A DNA stretch of 7,163 nucleotides from Gammaproteobacteria bacterium UBA5338 (GTDB lineage: Bacteria; Pseudomonadota; Gammaproteobacteria; Pseudomonadales; UBA5862): positions 1 to 7,163 of the forward strand of contig DHQM01000164.1 of NCBI GenBank assembly GCA_002408105.1, in the 5' to 3' direction. Shown in pieces: positions 1-6,084 of the stretch. The position numbers and the translations under genes are program-made. The notes beneath the pieces are model-generated. The model was not told the origin of the DNA. It saw nothing but the letters and a program-made list of their open reading frames with translations, and did not search any database. Every line of letters begins with the position of its first letter. The first letter of the stretch is position 1.

Positions 1-1125
1 GGCAGGCGCCGAGGTCGTTTCTACCTGGGGTTCAGGTGGCCGGTTGGCCGGCGCGGGTGCCGTGGGCGCCACTGCCGGCCCACTGGGCGCGTCTTCGGTG
101 AGGGCCCGGCGGGTGGCATCGCGCCCCACGGCTGCCTCGCCTGTGAGGCGGAAGACCCATTGGCCGATGGTATCGAGCAGCGGCGTGCGCAGTTTGCTCA
201 GGTGGGTGTCATGGCCTGCGAAGCGCTCCTTGAGGTAGCGGGTGAGCTCGGCGGCGTCGTGGCTGACCCGCCGCTGCAGCAGCGCCAAGGCGAGGCAAAC
301 GAGCAGCACCAGCGCCAGGGCTTCAACCATGCGCATCAGCCACCAATCGGGCGCGGAAATGCGCCAGCGCTCCATGGCAGACAGGGCCCCTGGAGTGAAC
401 TGCACGGTCCAGTAGGGGTTGTCAGACTGAACGCTCAAGGCGGGGTCAGCGCTGTGTTGGTCGCCCTGGCGCATCACCGTGATGGGGGGGACCCCTGGAA
501 TGCGCTGGATCAGGCTTGTCGCGCCATCGGAAACGCCGTGAGCGACGAGTGCTTGTAGGACCAGTCGTGCATCGAAAGCGGCCAGCAGGGTGCCGATGCG
601 GGTGCCTTCGGCTGACCCATCGACAGGCACGACCATGTACAGCAACTGGCGTTGGCCGTGGCGGTGCACCTCTGGCGGGACGGCGTCACCCCGTTCGGCC
701 CGCACGACCATTTCCAGGTTGGCGAAACCGATGGGTGCATCCGGGTGCAGGTCTTCACCGGCTGAGCCGAGCGGAATCGGGGTGACGCGAATGGCATCGG
801 GCACCAGGTCGGTGAGGCTGGATTCCAGCTGGGCCAGGGTCCCGGGGTCCCGGTTGCGCATGGCGGCCTGCACTTCCGGTAAGGTGCCCATGTGCGCCAG
901 TGATTGGCGCAGCGCACTGACCCGCTGGTCAATCACTTCCGCCTGGCGGTCGGCAGCCTGTTGGCTCAGGGCGACCCCAACGACTTGGGCTTGAGGCTCC
1001 AGGGTTTGATTCCAGTACCACCAGCCCGCTGCGCCGAGGATGAGGATTTGCAGCGCAGCCAGTGTGGCCGCCAGGGGCAGGATGCCGAGGCGGGTCGATC
1101 CTGAGGTCTCCGGTTTGGCTTTCAT
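1..1125 (-). CDS. algC: Phosphomannomutase/phosphoglucomutase, membrane-anchored N-terminal part (3' end outside window)
   Basis: An open frame of 375 codons starts at ATG 1125-1123 and leaves the window at base 1 without a stop. Seen: a short basic N-terminus (MKAKPETSGSTR), a hydrophobic segment at about residues 13-35 ending in WWYW, a soluble stretch of about 220 residues (39-255), a second hydrophobic segment at about 263-283 followed by QRR, then a linker rich in Ala, Pro and Thr (335-375). Two membrane segments around a periplasmic-size domain look like a sensor input module. The catalytic mutase domain with its phosphoserine loop is not in the window. The name rests on position directly after coaBC and dut, where Pseudomonas and Xanthomonas relatives carry algC, and on the knowledge that many gammaproteobacterial AlgC proteins carry such an extension. 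AlgC interconverts hexose 6- and 1-phosphates for polysaccharide precursors. No other ATG, GTG or TTG exists in frame back to the upstream stop at 1183-1185, so this start is firm. The gap to dut is 75 nt. Alternative: an unrelated two-TM protein. Confidence 0.7.
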   Translation of the reverse strand, partial: MKAKPETSGSTRLGILPLAATLAALQILILGAAGWWYWNQTLEPQAQVVGVALSQQAADRQAEVIDQRVSALRQSLAHMGTLPEVQAAMRNRDPGTLAQLESSLTDLVPDAIRVTPIPLGSAGEDLHPDAPIGFANLEMVVRAERGDAVPPEVHRHGQRQLLYMVVPVDGSAEGTRIGTLLAAFDARLVLQALVAHGVSDGATSLIQRIPGVPPITVMRQGDQHSADPALSVQSDNPYWTVQFTPGALSAMERWRISAPDWWLMRMVEALALVLLVCLALALLQRRVSHDAAELTRYLKERFAGHDTHLSKLRTPLLDTIGQWVFRLTGEAAVGRDATRRALTEDAPSGPAVAPTAPAPANRPPEPQVETTSAPA

Positions 1126-1200
1126 GGGTGCGTTGACGGTTCCATGCGTGGTTGCAACAGTGACCGCAGGCGTGCGCAGCGCCCTAAGCGGACAACGGAG

Positions 1201-1674
1201 TCAGTGGCTGCCGGTGTGCCCAAACCCACCGGTGCCTCGGGCGCTGGGTGCAAATTCGGCCACCAGGTCCCATTCGGCTTGTACCACCGGGACGATCACC
1301 AGTTGGGCAATGCGCTCAGCCGGTGCAATGGTGAAAGGGTCCTGCCCGCGGTTCCAGCATGAGATGAGCAGTTCGCCCTGGTAGTCGGAGTCGATCAGAC
1401 CCACCAGGTTGCCGAGCACGATGCCGTGTTTGCTGCCAAGGCCGGATCGTGGCAGCACGAGTGCTGCCAGGCCTGGGTCATCCAGATGCACGGCGATTCC
1501 GGTCGAAATCATTTCCACCTGGCCCGGCGCCAGCAGCAGGGGTGTGTCCAACAGCGCGCGCAAGTCCACGCCGGCCGACCCCGGGGTGCCATGGGTCGGG
1601 AGTGGAATCTCTGTGCCGACACGCGGATCCAAGATCTTCAAGCGCACCCGCTGCGGCGCAGTTTCACTTGGCAC
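1201..1674 (-). CDS. dut: Deoxyuridine 5'-triphosphate nucleotidohydrolase (dUTPase)
   Basis: A 157-residue protein of normal length for the homotrimeric dUTPase, which hydrolyses dUTP to dUMP and pyrophosphate, keeping uracil out of DNA and feeding thymidylate synthesis. All five family motifs are present in order: AGVDLRA (34-40), [10 protein letters not shown] (75-84), [10 protein letters not shown] (92-101, with the expected catalytic Asp at 95), [10 protein letters not shown] (121-130) and the glycine-rich [12 protein letters not shown] tail (146-157) that closes over the active site of a neighbouring subunit. The start taken is GTG 1674-1672, which lies inside the last codons of coaBC, giving an 11-nt overlap and probable translational coupling. 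Only a weak GGA lies upstream (about 8 nt before the GTG). A second GTG at codon 10 would still leave the conserved KILDPR stretch intact, so the exact start is open by nine codons. Confidence 0.96.
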   Translation of the reverse strand: MPSETAPQRVRLKILDPRVGTEIPLPTHGTPGSAGVDLRALLDTPLLLAPGQVEMISTGIAVHLDDPGLAALVLPRSGLGSKHGIVLGNLVGLIDSDYQGELLISCWNRGQDPFTIAPAERIAQLVIVPVVQAEWDLVAEFAPSARGTGGFGHTGSH

Positions 1675-2875
1675 GTTGTTGTTCCAGGTACAGGGTCGTG
1701 AGTTGTTCCATGACGAGGCGGGCCAGGGTGGTTTTGGTGGTCAGCGGCAGTTTTTCATGCCCTTCAGCATGCACCAGGGTGATTTCGTTTTGGTCGCTGT
1801 TGAAGCCGATGTGGCCTTGAGAGACATCGTTTACGCAGATTAAATCGAGCTTTTTGTCGACGATTTTTTTTCGAGCGTGGTCCAACAGGTGTTCGGTTTC
1901 GGCCGCGAAACCCACCATGAACGGGGCCGGGTCGAGCCGGGCGATCGTGGCGATGATGTCGGGGTTGCGCACCAAATCCATTTGCAGTTGCTCGGCGGAC
2001 TTTTTGATTTTCTGCGGTGATTTCCAGGCTGGCCGGTAGTCCGCCACCGCCGCAGTGCCGACAAAAATGTCGCAATCGGTGCTGGACTCCAGAGCGGCTG
2101 CGAGCATGTCCTCTGCAGTGACCACGTCAACGCGGGTGACGCCGGGGGGGGTCTCCAGGTGCACTGGGCCGGTGATCAGAATGACCTCGGCGCCTGCTTC
2201 CCAGGCGGCTGCCGCCATGGCGAACCCCATTTTCCCTGAACTGTGGTTGCTTAGAAAGCGAACCGGGTCCAGCGGTTCTCGGGTGGGTCCTGCGGTGACG
2301 ACCACCTTGCGCCCGGCAAGGGCCTGGCTGCTGAAGCCGTCTACGGTTTCGCTGATCAAGGCCGGGACCTCGAGCATGCGGCCGAGGCCGTTGTCGCCGC
2401 AGGCTTGTTCGCCGCTGCCAGGCCCAAGCACGCGCACGCCGCGCGCCACCAGCAAACGGATGTTGTCCTGGGTGGCGTCGCTGCGCCACATGCCTTGGTT
2501 CATTGCTGGAGCCACGGCAATGGGGGCGGGCGTTGCCAGGCACAGCGTGGTCAGCAGGTCATCGCCACGCCCTTGCGCCAACCGGGCCAGAAAATCCGCT
2601 GACGCTGGCGCCACCAGAACGAGGTCCGCCCATCGGGCCAGTTCGATGTGTCCCATCGCCGCCTCGGCAGCGGGGTCAAGAAGGCTGGTGTGTACCGGCA
2701 GCCCCGAGAGGGCCTGCAGGGTCAAGGGGGTGATGAATTCCTGTGCGGCGTCGGTCATCACAACACGAACCTTGGCGCCTTCTTTGCGCAGGCTGCGGAC
2801 CAACTCGGCGCCCTTGTAGGCAGCGATTCCGCCCGTGATGCCGAGCAGGATCTGCTTGCCGCGCAATCGATTCAT
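1664..2875 (-). CDS. coaBC: Bifunctional phosphopantothenoylcysteine decarboxylase / phosphopantothenate-cysteine ligase
   Basis: A 403-residue fusion for two successive steps of coenzyme A synthesis: CoaB joins cysteine to 4'-phosphopantothenate using CTP, and FMN-dependent CoaC decarboxylates the product to 4'-phosphopantetheine. The CoaC half (about 1-180) shows [10 protein letters not shown] (12-21), the catalytic His in [11 protein letters not shown] (H76), PAMN (N126) and the substrate-clamp loop [12 protein letters not shown] with C159. The CoaB half (about 190-403) shows the nucleotide loop [20 protein letters not shown], then [18 protein letters not shown] and the lysine-rich ARKKIVDKK. 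Both halves appear intact. The frame is open for 51 codons further upstream, but ATG 2875-2873 is chosen because [16 protein letters not shown] matches the family N-terminus and the earlier codons run into the divergent radC start. No strong Shine-Dalgarno is visible. The gene overlaps dut by 11 nt and probably leads a coaBC-dut-algC transcript. Confidence 0.96.
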   Translation of the reverse strand: MNRLRGKQILLGITGGIAAYKGAELVRSLRKEGAKVRVVMTDAAQEFITPLTLQALSGLPVHTSLLDPAAEAAMGHIELARWADLVLVAPASADFLARLAQGRGDDLLTTLCLATPAPIAVAPAMNQGMWRSDATQDNIRLLVARGVRVLGPGSGEQACGDNGLGRMLEVPALISETVDGFSSQALAGRKVVVTAGPTREPLDPVRFLSNHSSGKMGFAMAAAAWEAGAEVILITGPVHLETPPGVTRVDVVTAEDMLAAALESSTDCDIFVGTAAVADYRPAWKSPQKIKKSAEQLQMDLVRNPDIIATIARLDPAPFMVGFAAETEHLLDHARKKIVDKKLDLICVNDVSQGHIGFNSDQNEITLVHAEGHEKLPLTTKTTLARLVMEQLTTLYLEQQRAK

Positions 2876-2931
2876 CGGGCGGGTTTCCGTGTCTGGTAAA
2901 AGCTGAGGATCGACTGGTGTTCCATGGGTGA

Positions 2932-2937
2932 ATGATA
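2932..2937 (-). promoter_or_regulatory. Possible -10 box for coaBC-dut-algC
   Basis: On the minus strand these bases read TATCAT, five of six matches to the sigma-70 -10 consensus, about 57 nt upstream of the coaBC ATG. No convincing -35 lies 16-18 nt further upstream, so this would be a weak or activator-dependent promoter, or a chance match. Confidence 0.25.
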
Positions 2938-2969
2938 GTCGAAGGCTGCTGTGCGCTGTACCTTGGGCC

Positions 2970-2983
2970 TGTGCGGCCGCACA
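2970..2983. repeat. Perfect 14-bp palindrome in the coaBC/radC divergent region
   Basis: TGTGCGGCCGCACA is its own reverse complement. It lies 35 nt before the radC ATG and 95 nt before the coaBC ATG, outside both genes. A two-fold symmetric site between divergent genes is what a dimeric regulator would bind, but no regulator is encoded in the window, and GC-only palindromes also arise by chance in high-GC DNA. Confidence 0.4.
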
Positions 2984-3006
2984 ATGGTACCGCCATGGTT
3001 GGCTGC

Positions 3007-3013
3007 AAGGAGG
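3007..3013 (+). promoter_or_regulatory. Strong Shine-Dalgarno that fixes the radC start
   Basis: AAGGAGG ends 4 nt before ATG 3018-3020. It matches the 16S anti-Shine-Dalgarno almost fully and picks this ATG over the earlier in-frame ATG at 2928, whose extra 30 residues do not look like RadC and would overlap the divergent promoter region. Confidence 0.85.
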
Positions 3014-3017
3014 CGGC

Positions 3018-3692
3018 ATGGCGATCAAGGACTGGCCGAAACTGGAACGGCCGAGAGAAAAACTGCTGGCGCGCGGCGCTCAGGCACTTTCCGACTCGGA
3101 GCTGCTGGCGATTTTCCTGCGCACTGGACTGCCTGGCCGCAGTGCGGTGGACCTGGCCAGAGAGTTGCTCGCCGAGTATGGCGGATTGCGGGCGCTGTTG
3201 GCCGCCGATGAACGCACGTTTTGCCGGGGGCCCGGCCTCGGCGCTGCCAAGTACGCGCAGTTGCAGGCGTGCCTTGAAATGGCGCGGCGCCACCTGGGTG
3301 AGCAACTGCAACGGGGTGACGTGCTCGCAAACCCAGACGCCACCTGTGCGTACTTGAGTGCTCACCTGCGTCACCGCAACCAGGAAGTGTTTGCAGTGTT
3401 GTTTCTGAACAACCGCCACCAGGTGCTGGCGTTCGAAGAATTGTTTTTCGGGACCATTGATGGCGCAGCGGTGCACCCGCGGGAGCTGGTTCGCAGGTCG
3501 CTGCACCACAACGCCGCGGCGGTGATCGCGGCCCACAACCATCCTTCGGGCGTCGCCGAACCCAGCCGTGCCGACCGTGACATCACTGCACGGCTCAAGG
3601 CCGCCCTGGCGTTGGTTGATGTGCGCCTGCTGGACCACCTGGTGATTGGCGAGGGCGCCCCGTACTCTTTCGCTTCCCATGGACTGTTGTAG
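3018..3692 (+). CDS. radC: RadC/YicR family JAB domain protein
   Basis: A 224-residue protein of normal RadC length. The N-terminal part (about 20-92) is helical and contains a helix-hairpin-helix-like element around [13 protein letters not shown] (71-83), typical of DNA contact. The C-terminal part (about 105-224) is the JAB/MPN metalloprotease-like fold with the full signature [15 protein letters not shown]173, H175 and D186 are the expected metal ligands, with Ser177 in the conserved PSG. RadC was first named as a DNA-repair gene, but that role was later withdrawn for E. coli and the biochemical activity is unsettled, so only the family can be stated. It diverges from coaBC and precedes rpmB-rpmG, the conserved arrangement in gammaproteobacteria. 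A strong promoter begins 31 nt after its stop, so rpmB does not depend on read-through. Confidence 0.95.
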   Translation: MAIKDWPKLERPREKLLARGAQALSDSELLAIFLRTGLPGRSAVDLARELLAEYGGLRALLAADERTFCRGPGLGAAKYAQLQACLEMARRHLGEQLQRGDVLANPDATCAYLSAHLRHRNQEVFAVLFLNNRHQVLAFEELFFGTIDGAAVHPRELVRRSLHHNAAAVIAAHNHPSGVAEPSRADRDITARLKAALALVDVRLLDHLVIGEGAPYSFASHGLL

Positions 3693-3723
3693 CGCTGAAT
3701 GGTCCGCAACCGCATGTTTGGCA

Positions 3724-3752
3724 TTGAGAAACCGAGCCGTCTCTGGTATAAA
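3724..3752 (+). promoter_or_regulatory. Sigma-70 promoter with extended -10 for rpmB-rpmG
   Basis: The -35 element TTGAGA (3724-3729) is separated by the ideal 17 nt from the -10 element TATAAA (3747-3752). A TG at 3744-3745, one base before the -10, adds an extended -10. This is the best promoter in the window and fits a highly expressed ribosomal-protein operon. Transcription would start near 3759. Confidence 0.8.
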
Positions 3753-3758
3753 GCTGCG

Positions 3759-3922
3759 CCTTTCGGTTCAAGGGCGACGCCCTGCTGATTGCGGCTGTGG
3801 GGGCGCGGTGAGGTGCAGCGCGTCCCTTATAAAGCAGATCGGGTGCGCGGGGCGAGCCCGTACGGAATGGGGTCGCGGGCCCTCAACGTCAGGTACGCGC
3901 TGAGGCGCAGAGGTGAACAAGC
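3759..3922 (+). promoter_or_regulatory. Long GC-rich 5' leader of rpmB
   Basis: If transcription starts near 3759 the leader is about 165 nt, long for a two-gene ribosomal operon. A small hairpin can form at 3771-3783 (AGGGC, GAC loop, GCCCT). A second TATAAA at 3828-3833 has no acceptable -35 at the right distance. A Shine-Dalgarno AGGTGA (3911-3916) lies 6 nt before the rpmB ATG. The leader could carry autogenous control by L28 or L33, but no known regulatory fold is recognised, so this is inference. The bases between the radC stop and this promoter (3693-3723) hold nothing recognisable. Confidence 0.3.
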
Positions 3923-4159
3923 ATGTCTAAAGTCTGTCAAGTGACCGGCAAGCGGCCGGTTACGGGAAACAACGTTTCCCACGCCAACAACAAAACCAAG
4001 CGGCGTTTCATGCCCAATCTTCAGTACCACAGGTTTTGGGTGGAGTCGGAGAAGCGCTTCGTGCGGCTGCGTATCTCCACCAAGGGGATGCGAGTCATCG
4101 ACAAACGCGGCATCGACACGGTGCTGGCGGATTTGCGTGCTCGGGGCGAAAAGGTCTAG
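3923..4159 (+). CDS. rpmB: 50S ribosomal protein L28
   Basis: A 78-residue basic protein of exactly the usual bacterial L28 length. It begins [20 protein letters not shown] and continues through the conserved [11 protein letters not shown] and [16 protein letters not shown] blocks. L28 is a component of the large ribosomal subunit. It has a single cysteine (C5) and no CxxC pairs, so it is the zinc-free form. It has its own promoter and leader upstream. A 39-nt spacer separates it from rpmG, consistent with one transcript ending at the terminator at 4379-4406. Confidence 0.98.
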   Translation: MSKVCQVTGKRPVTGNNVSHANNKTKRRFMPNLQYHRFWVESEKRFVRLRISTKGMRVIDKRGIDTVLADLRARGEKV

Positions 4160-4198
4160 TTCGTATTCACCGAAGGATTGCGAAGATAGGGGCACATC

Positions 4199-4354
4199 AT
4201 GCGAGACAAGATTCGATTGGTATCGAGCGCTGGAACCGGTCATTTTTATACGACCAGCAAAAACAAGCGCACCATGCCGGAAAAGATGGAGATCAAAAAG
4301 TTCGACCCAGTGGCGCGCAAGCACGTCCTGTATAAGGAAGCCAAGATCAAGTAG
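4199..4354 (+). CDS. rpmG: 50S ribosomal protein L33
   Basis: A 51-residue protein that is easy to miss because of its size. It reads [20 protein letters not shown] and then [20 protein letters not shown], the classic L33 core, ending YKEAKIK. There are no cysteines, so it is the zinc-independent (C-minus) form that does not depend on zinc supply. The Shine-Dalgarno AGGGG (4188-4192) lies 6 nt before ATG 4199-4201. It follows rpmB by 39 nt, the standard rpmB-rpmG pair, and is followed by a strong terminator 24 nt after the stop. Confidence 0.97.
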   Translation: MRDKIRLVSSAGTGHFYTTSKNKRTMPEKMEIKKFDPVARKHVLYKEAKIK

Positions 4355-4378
4355 TGGCCGTGGCTGGCGCTCGGCGCC

Positions 4379-4406
4379 AAAAAGCCCCGCTTCGGCGGGG
4401 TTTTTT
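4379..4406 (+). terminator. Rho-independent terminator of rpmB-rpmG
   Basis: Stem CCCCGC (4385-4390) and GCGGGG (4395-4400) with the stable TTCG tetraloop, followed by six T residues (4401-4406). Five A residues at 4379-4383 can extend the stem and would also let it work on the other strand. It separates the ribosomal operon from the polysaccharide genes that follow. Confidence 0.93.
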
Positions 4407-4449
4407 GTGTCTGTTCCTTTGGGATGCTCGGTGTGCTTGCCCGAATGCC

Positions 4450-4510
4450 TTGACGGGGCCGAGACATCCTCTGCATGCTTTGCGCTGCGCGCGAGCGCCA
4501 CAATGATATT
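4450..4510 (+). promoter_or_regulatory. Candidate promoter region for the polysaccharide locus
   Basis: Two weak sigma-70 options are visible. TTGACG (4450-4455, five of six) stands 18 nt before CATGCT (4474-4479, three of six). TTGCGC (4480-4485) stands 19 nt before GATATT (4505-4510, four of six). Either would place the transcription start after ATG 4475, which would force the next gene to start further downstream. The region follows a strong terminator, so some promoter is expected here. Confidence 0.25.
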
Positions 4511-6037
4511 TGTTCACAGCTGCGAGCGCTTTTGACCCACCGCCCCACACCCCGAACTTGCGCGCCGCATTGCCACCGACCACAGTTGTCGTGGATTGTC
4601 GGCGTTCTGCTGCTGGCCGCGGCGGTGGTTGTTCCCCACGCCCAAGCGGGACCTTGGATCGCGCCAGGCAACCCGCAGCTGCGCCATCACCTCCAACTCC
4701 TGGCCGACCACGGATACCTTAAGATTCCCCTCACCACCTGGCCCCTTGCCTGGGGCGACGTGATGGGTGCCATGCGCCGCCCCGGACCTGATGCAACGCC
4801 GGCCGTGCATGCTGCGTTTCGAGCGGTCACCCGGTCGGCGCGCGCTGCCAAGCGTGGTGGGCTGGATCGCAAACTAAAGCTGCAAGCGGCGTCGACCGCA
4901 CCTTTGTACCGTGACTTTGGCCAAGGCGCCCGTGAGCAGTTTGAATCCCAGGCGGAGCTTGAAGTGACTGGCAACCGCTGGGCGGCGCGCCTTTCGGTGA
5001 CCGCGGTGGCGGACCCATCCGACGATGAGGCGGTGCGGCTGGATGGTTCCTATATTGGCGCAGCGTTGGGGAACTGGATGGTCGTGGCCGGCGCGATGGA
5101 CCGCTGGTGGGGGCCGGCGTGGGAAGGGGGTGCCATACTGGGCCACAATGCGCGGCCCGTGCCTGCCGTGGTTATCCAGCGCAACCGGTCGGAGGCGTTC
5201 GAGCTGCCGGTGCTGCGCTGGTTCGGGCCATGGACCATGACACTCTTCAATGGCTGGCTTGAAGAGGACCGGGACTACTCGCGGGTGATGCTCTTTGGCA
5301 TGCGAGTCGCTTTCAAGCCTACCCAGTACCTTGAAGTGGGGCTTTCGCGCACCGCGCAATGGGGTGGCGAGGGTCGGCCCGACGGCCTGGACACCGCGGT
5401 CGACATGTTGCTCGGGCGCGACAATTTTGGTGATGGGGACATCACCATCACCAACCAGCCGGGCAACCAGCTTGCCGGCGGAGACGTTCGGCTGGCCTCC
5501 CCATGGCCCGCGGTGCCCGCAGCCATCTATGCTGAGGTCATTGGTGAGGACGAGGCGGGCTCCTTGCCATCGCGCTACTTGTTTACTTCCGGCATCGAGA
5601 CCTGGGGGGCGTGGAGTGAGCAGGTGCCGTTTCGGTTCGTACTTGAATACAACAAGACGCGCGCCAGCGGCCACTACGACTATGCCTACAACCACCATGT
5701 GTACACGGATGGGTACCGCCACTATGGACGGTCCATGGGCCATGGCGCCGACAACGATGCAGAGCTGATTTCGGCCCACCTGAACCTGTTTGGGGCTTGG
5801 GGCTCCCGCACCGGTTTGCGCCTGGTGGCAGGGGAGTTGAACGAAAACGGGGTCGGCCAGCACGGATTTCTGAATGGCGCCGCGGACTTGCGAATGATCG
5901 AGCTGCAACAGTCCTGGACGCTGCGCGGCGCAGAGTTGGCCGTGCAGCTGGGCTGGACCGAGTTGACCGGAGCCGAGGTGCGGTCTGATTTCGAGGATGG
6001 CTTGCGGGTCGCGACCCGCTGGAGCCGGTTTTGGTAA
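4475..6037 (+). CDS. Capsule assembly Wzi family outer-membrane protein
   Basis: Up to 520 residues. A hydrophobic segment WIVGVLLLAAAVVV followed by PHAQA (to residue 58) is a signal peptide cut before GPW. The mature part is rich in alternating beta-strand residues and ends in RFW, the terminal aromatic typical of outer-membrane barrels. Family hallmarks are GAMDRWWGPAWEGG (206-219) followed by ILGHNARPVPA, and YTDGYRHYGRSMGHGADND (410-428). Wzi-type proteins are outer-membrane barrels that hold or organise capsular polysaccharide at the cell surface. The polysaccharide export gene starts about 47 nt later, the usual partnership. ATG 4475 is the first start after the upstream stop at 4451-4453, but it gives an oddly long 39-residue pre-region with four cysteines and has no good Shine-Dalgarno. 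TTG 4532, which leaves a basic n-region, is a credible alternative. Whether this is true Wzi or a paralogue for another exopolysaccharide cannot be told. Confidence 0.88.
   Translation: MLCAARERHNDICSQLRALLTHRPTPRTCAPHCHRPQLSWIVGVLLLAAAVVVPHAQAGPWIAPGNPQLRHHLQLLADHGYLKIPLTTWPLAWGDVMGAMRRPGPDATPAVHAAFRAVTRSARAAKRGGLDRKLKLQAASTAPLYRDFGQGAREQFESQAELEVTGNRWAARLSVTAVADPSDDEAVRLDGSYIGAALGNWMVVAGAMDRWWGPAWEGGAILGHNARPVPAVVIQRNRSEAFELPVLRWFGPWTMTLFNGWLEEDRDYSRVMLFGMRVAFKPTQYLEVGLSRTAQWGGEGRPDGLDTAVDMLLGRDNFGDGDITITNQPGNQLAGGDVRLASPWPAVPAAIYAEVIGEDEAGSLPSRYLFTSGIETWGAWSEQVPFRFVLEYNKTRASGHYDYAYNHHVYTDGYRHYGRSMGHGADNDAELISAHLNLFGAWGSRTGLRLVAGELNENGVGQHGFLNGAADLRMIELQQSWTLRGAELAVQLGWTELTGAEVRSDFEDGLRVATRWSRFW
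6004..6019. repeat. Perfect 16-bp palindrome at the 3' end of the Wzi-family gene
   Basis: GCGGGTCGCGACCCGC is its own reverse complement and lies inside the last codons, ending 16 nt before the stop codon. In RNA it could fold as a six-pair stem with a CGCG loop. No T-run follows directly (four T residues at 6029-6032), so it is not a normal terminator. It might shield the transcript end or attenuate read-through into the export gene, or be chance. Confidence 0.35.
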
Positions 6038-6070
6038 CGCGGTCCCCTGGCCGCTGGATTCACAGAGTTG

Positions 6071-6075
6071 AGGAG
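6071..6075 (+). promoter_or_regulatory. Shine-Dalgarno supporting a TTG start for the export gene
   Basis: AGGAG lies 9 nt before TTG 6085-6087. It is the only good ribosome-binding site between the Wzi-family stop and the in-frame ATG codons at 6130, 6157 and 6172, none of which has a clear site of its own. Confidence 0.45.
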
Positions 6076-6084
6076 CCTGAGCGC

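Noticed and set aside
510..932. 140-codon minus-strand frame within the algC region
   Set aside because: It overlaps, in another frame, the longer continuous frame that runs from 1125 to the window edge and has coherent membrane topology.
2055..2819. 254-codon plus-strand frame opposite coaBC
   Set aside because: Ser/Arg/Ala-rich shadow of a well-supported gene, with no start signal.
2676..3680. 334-codon minus-strand frame across radC and the coaBC start
   Set aside because: It runs antisense to the intact JAB motif of radC and out of frame with coaBC; low-complexity Gln/Arg/Val composition.
3827..3834. Second TATAAA-like -10 in the rpmB leader
   Set aside because: The bases 17 nt upstream (GCGGTG) do not resemble a -35; the promoter at 3724-3752 is far better.
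4482..4498. Small inverted repeat GCGCT/AGCGC near the Wzi-family start
   Set aside because: Only five pairs with a seven-base GC loop; expected by chance at this base composition.
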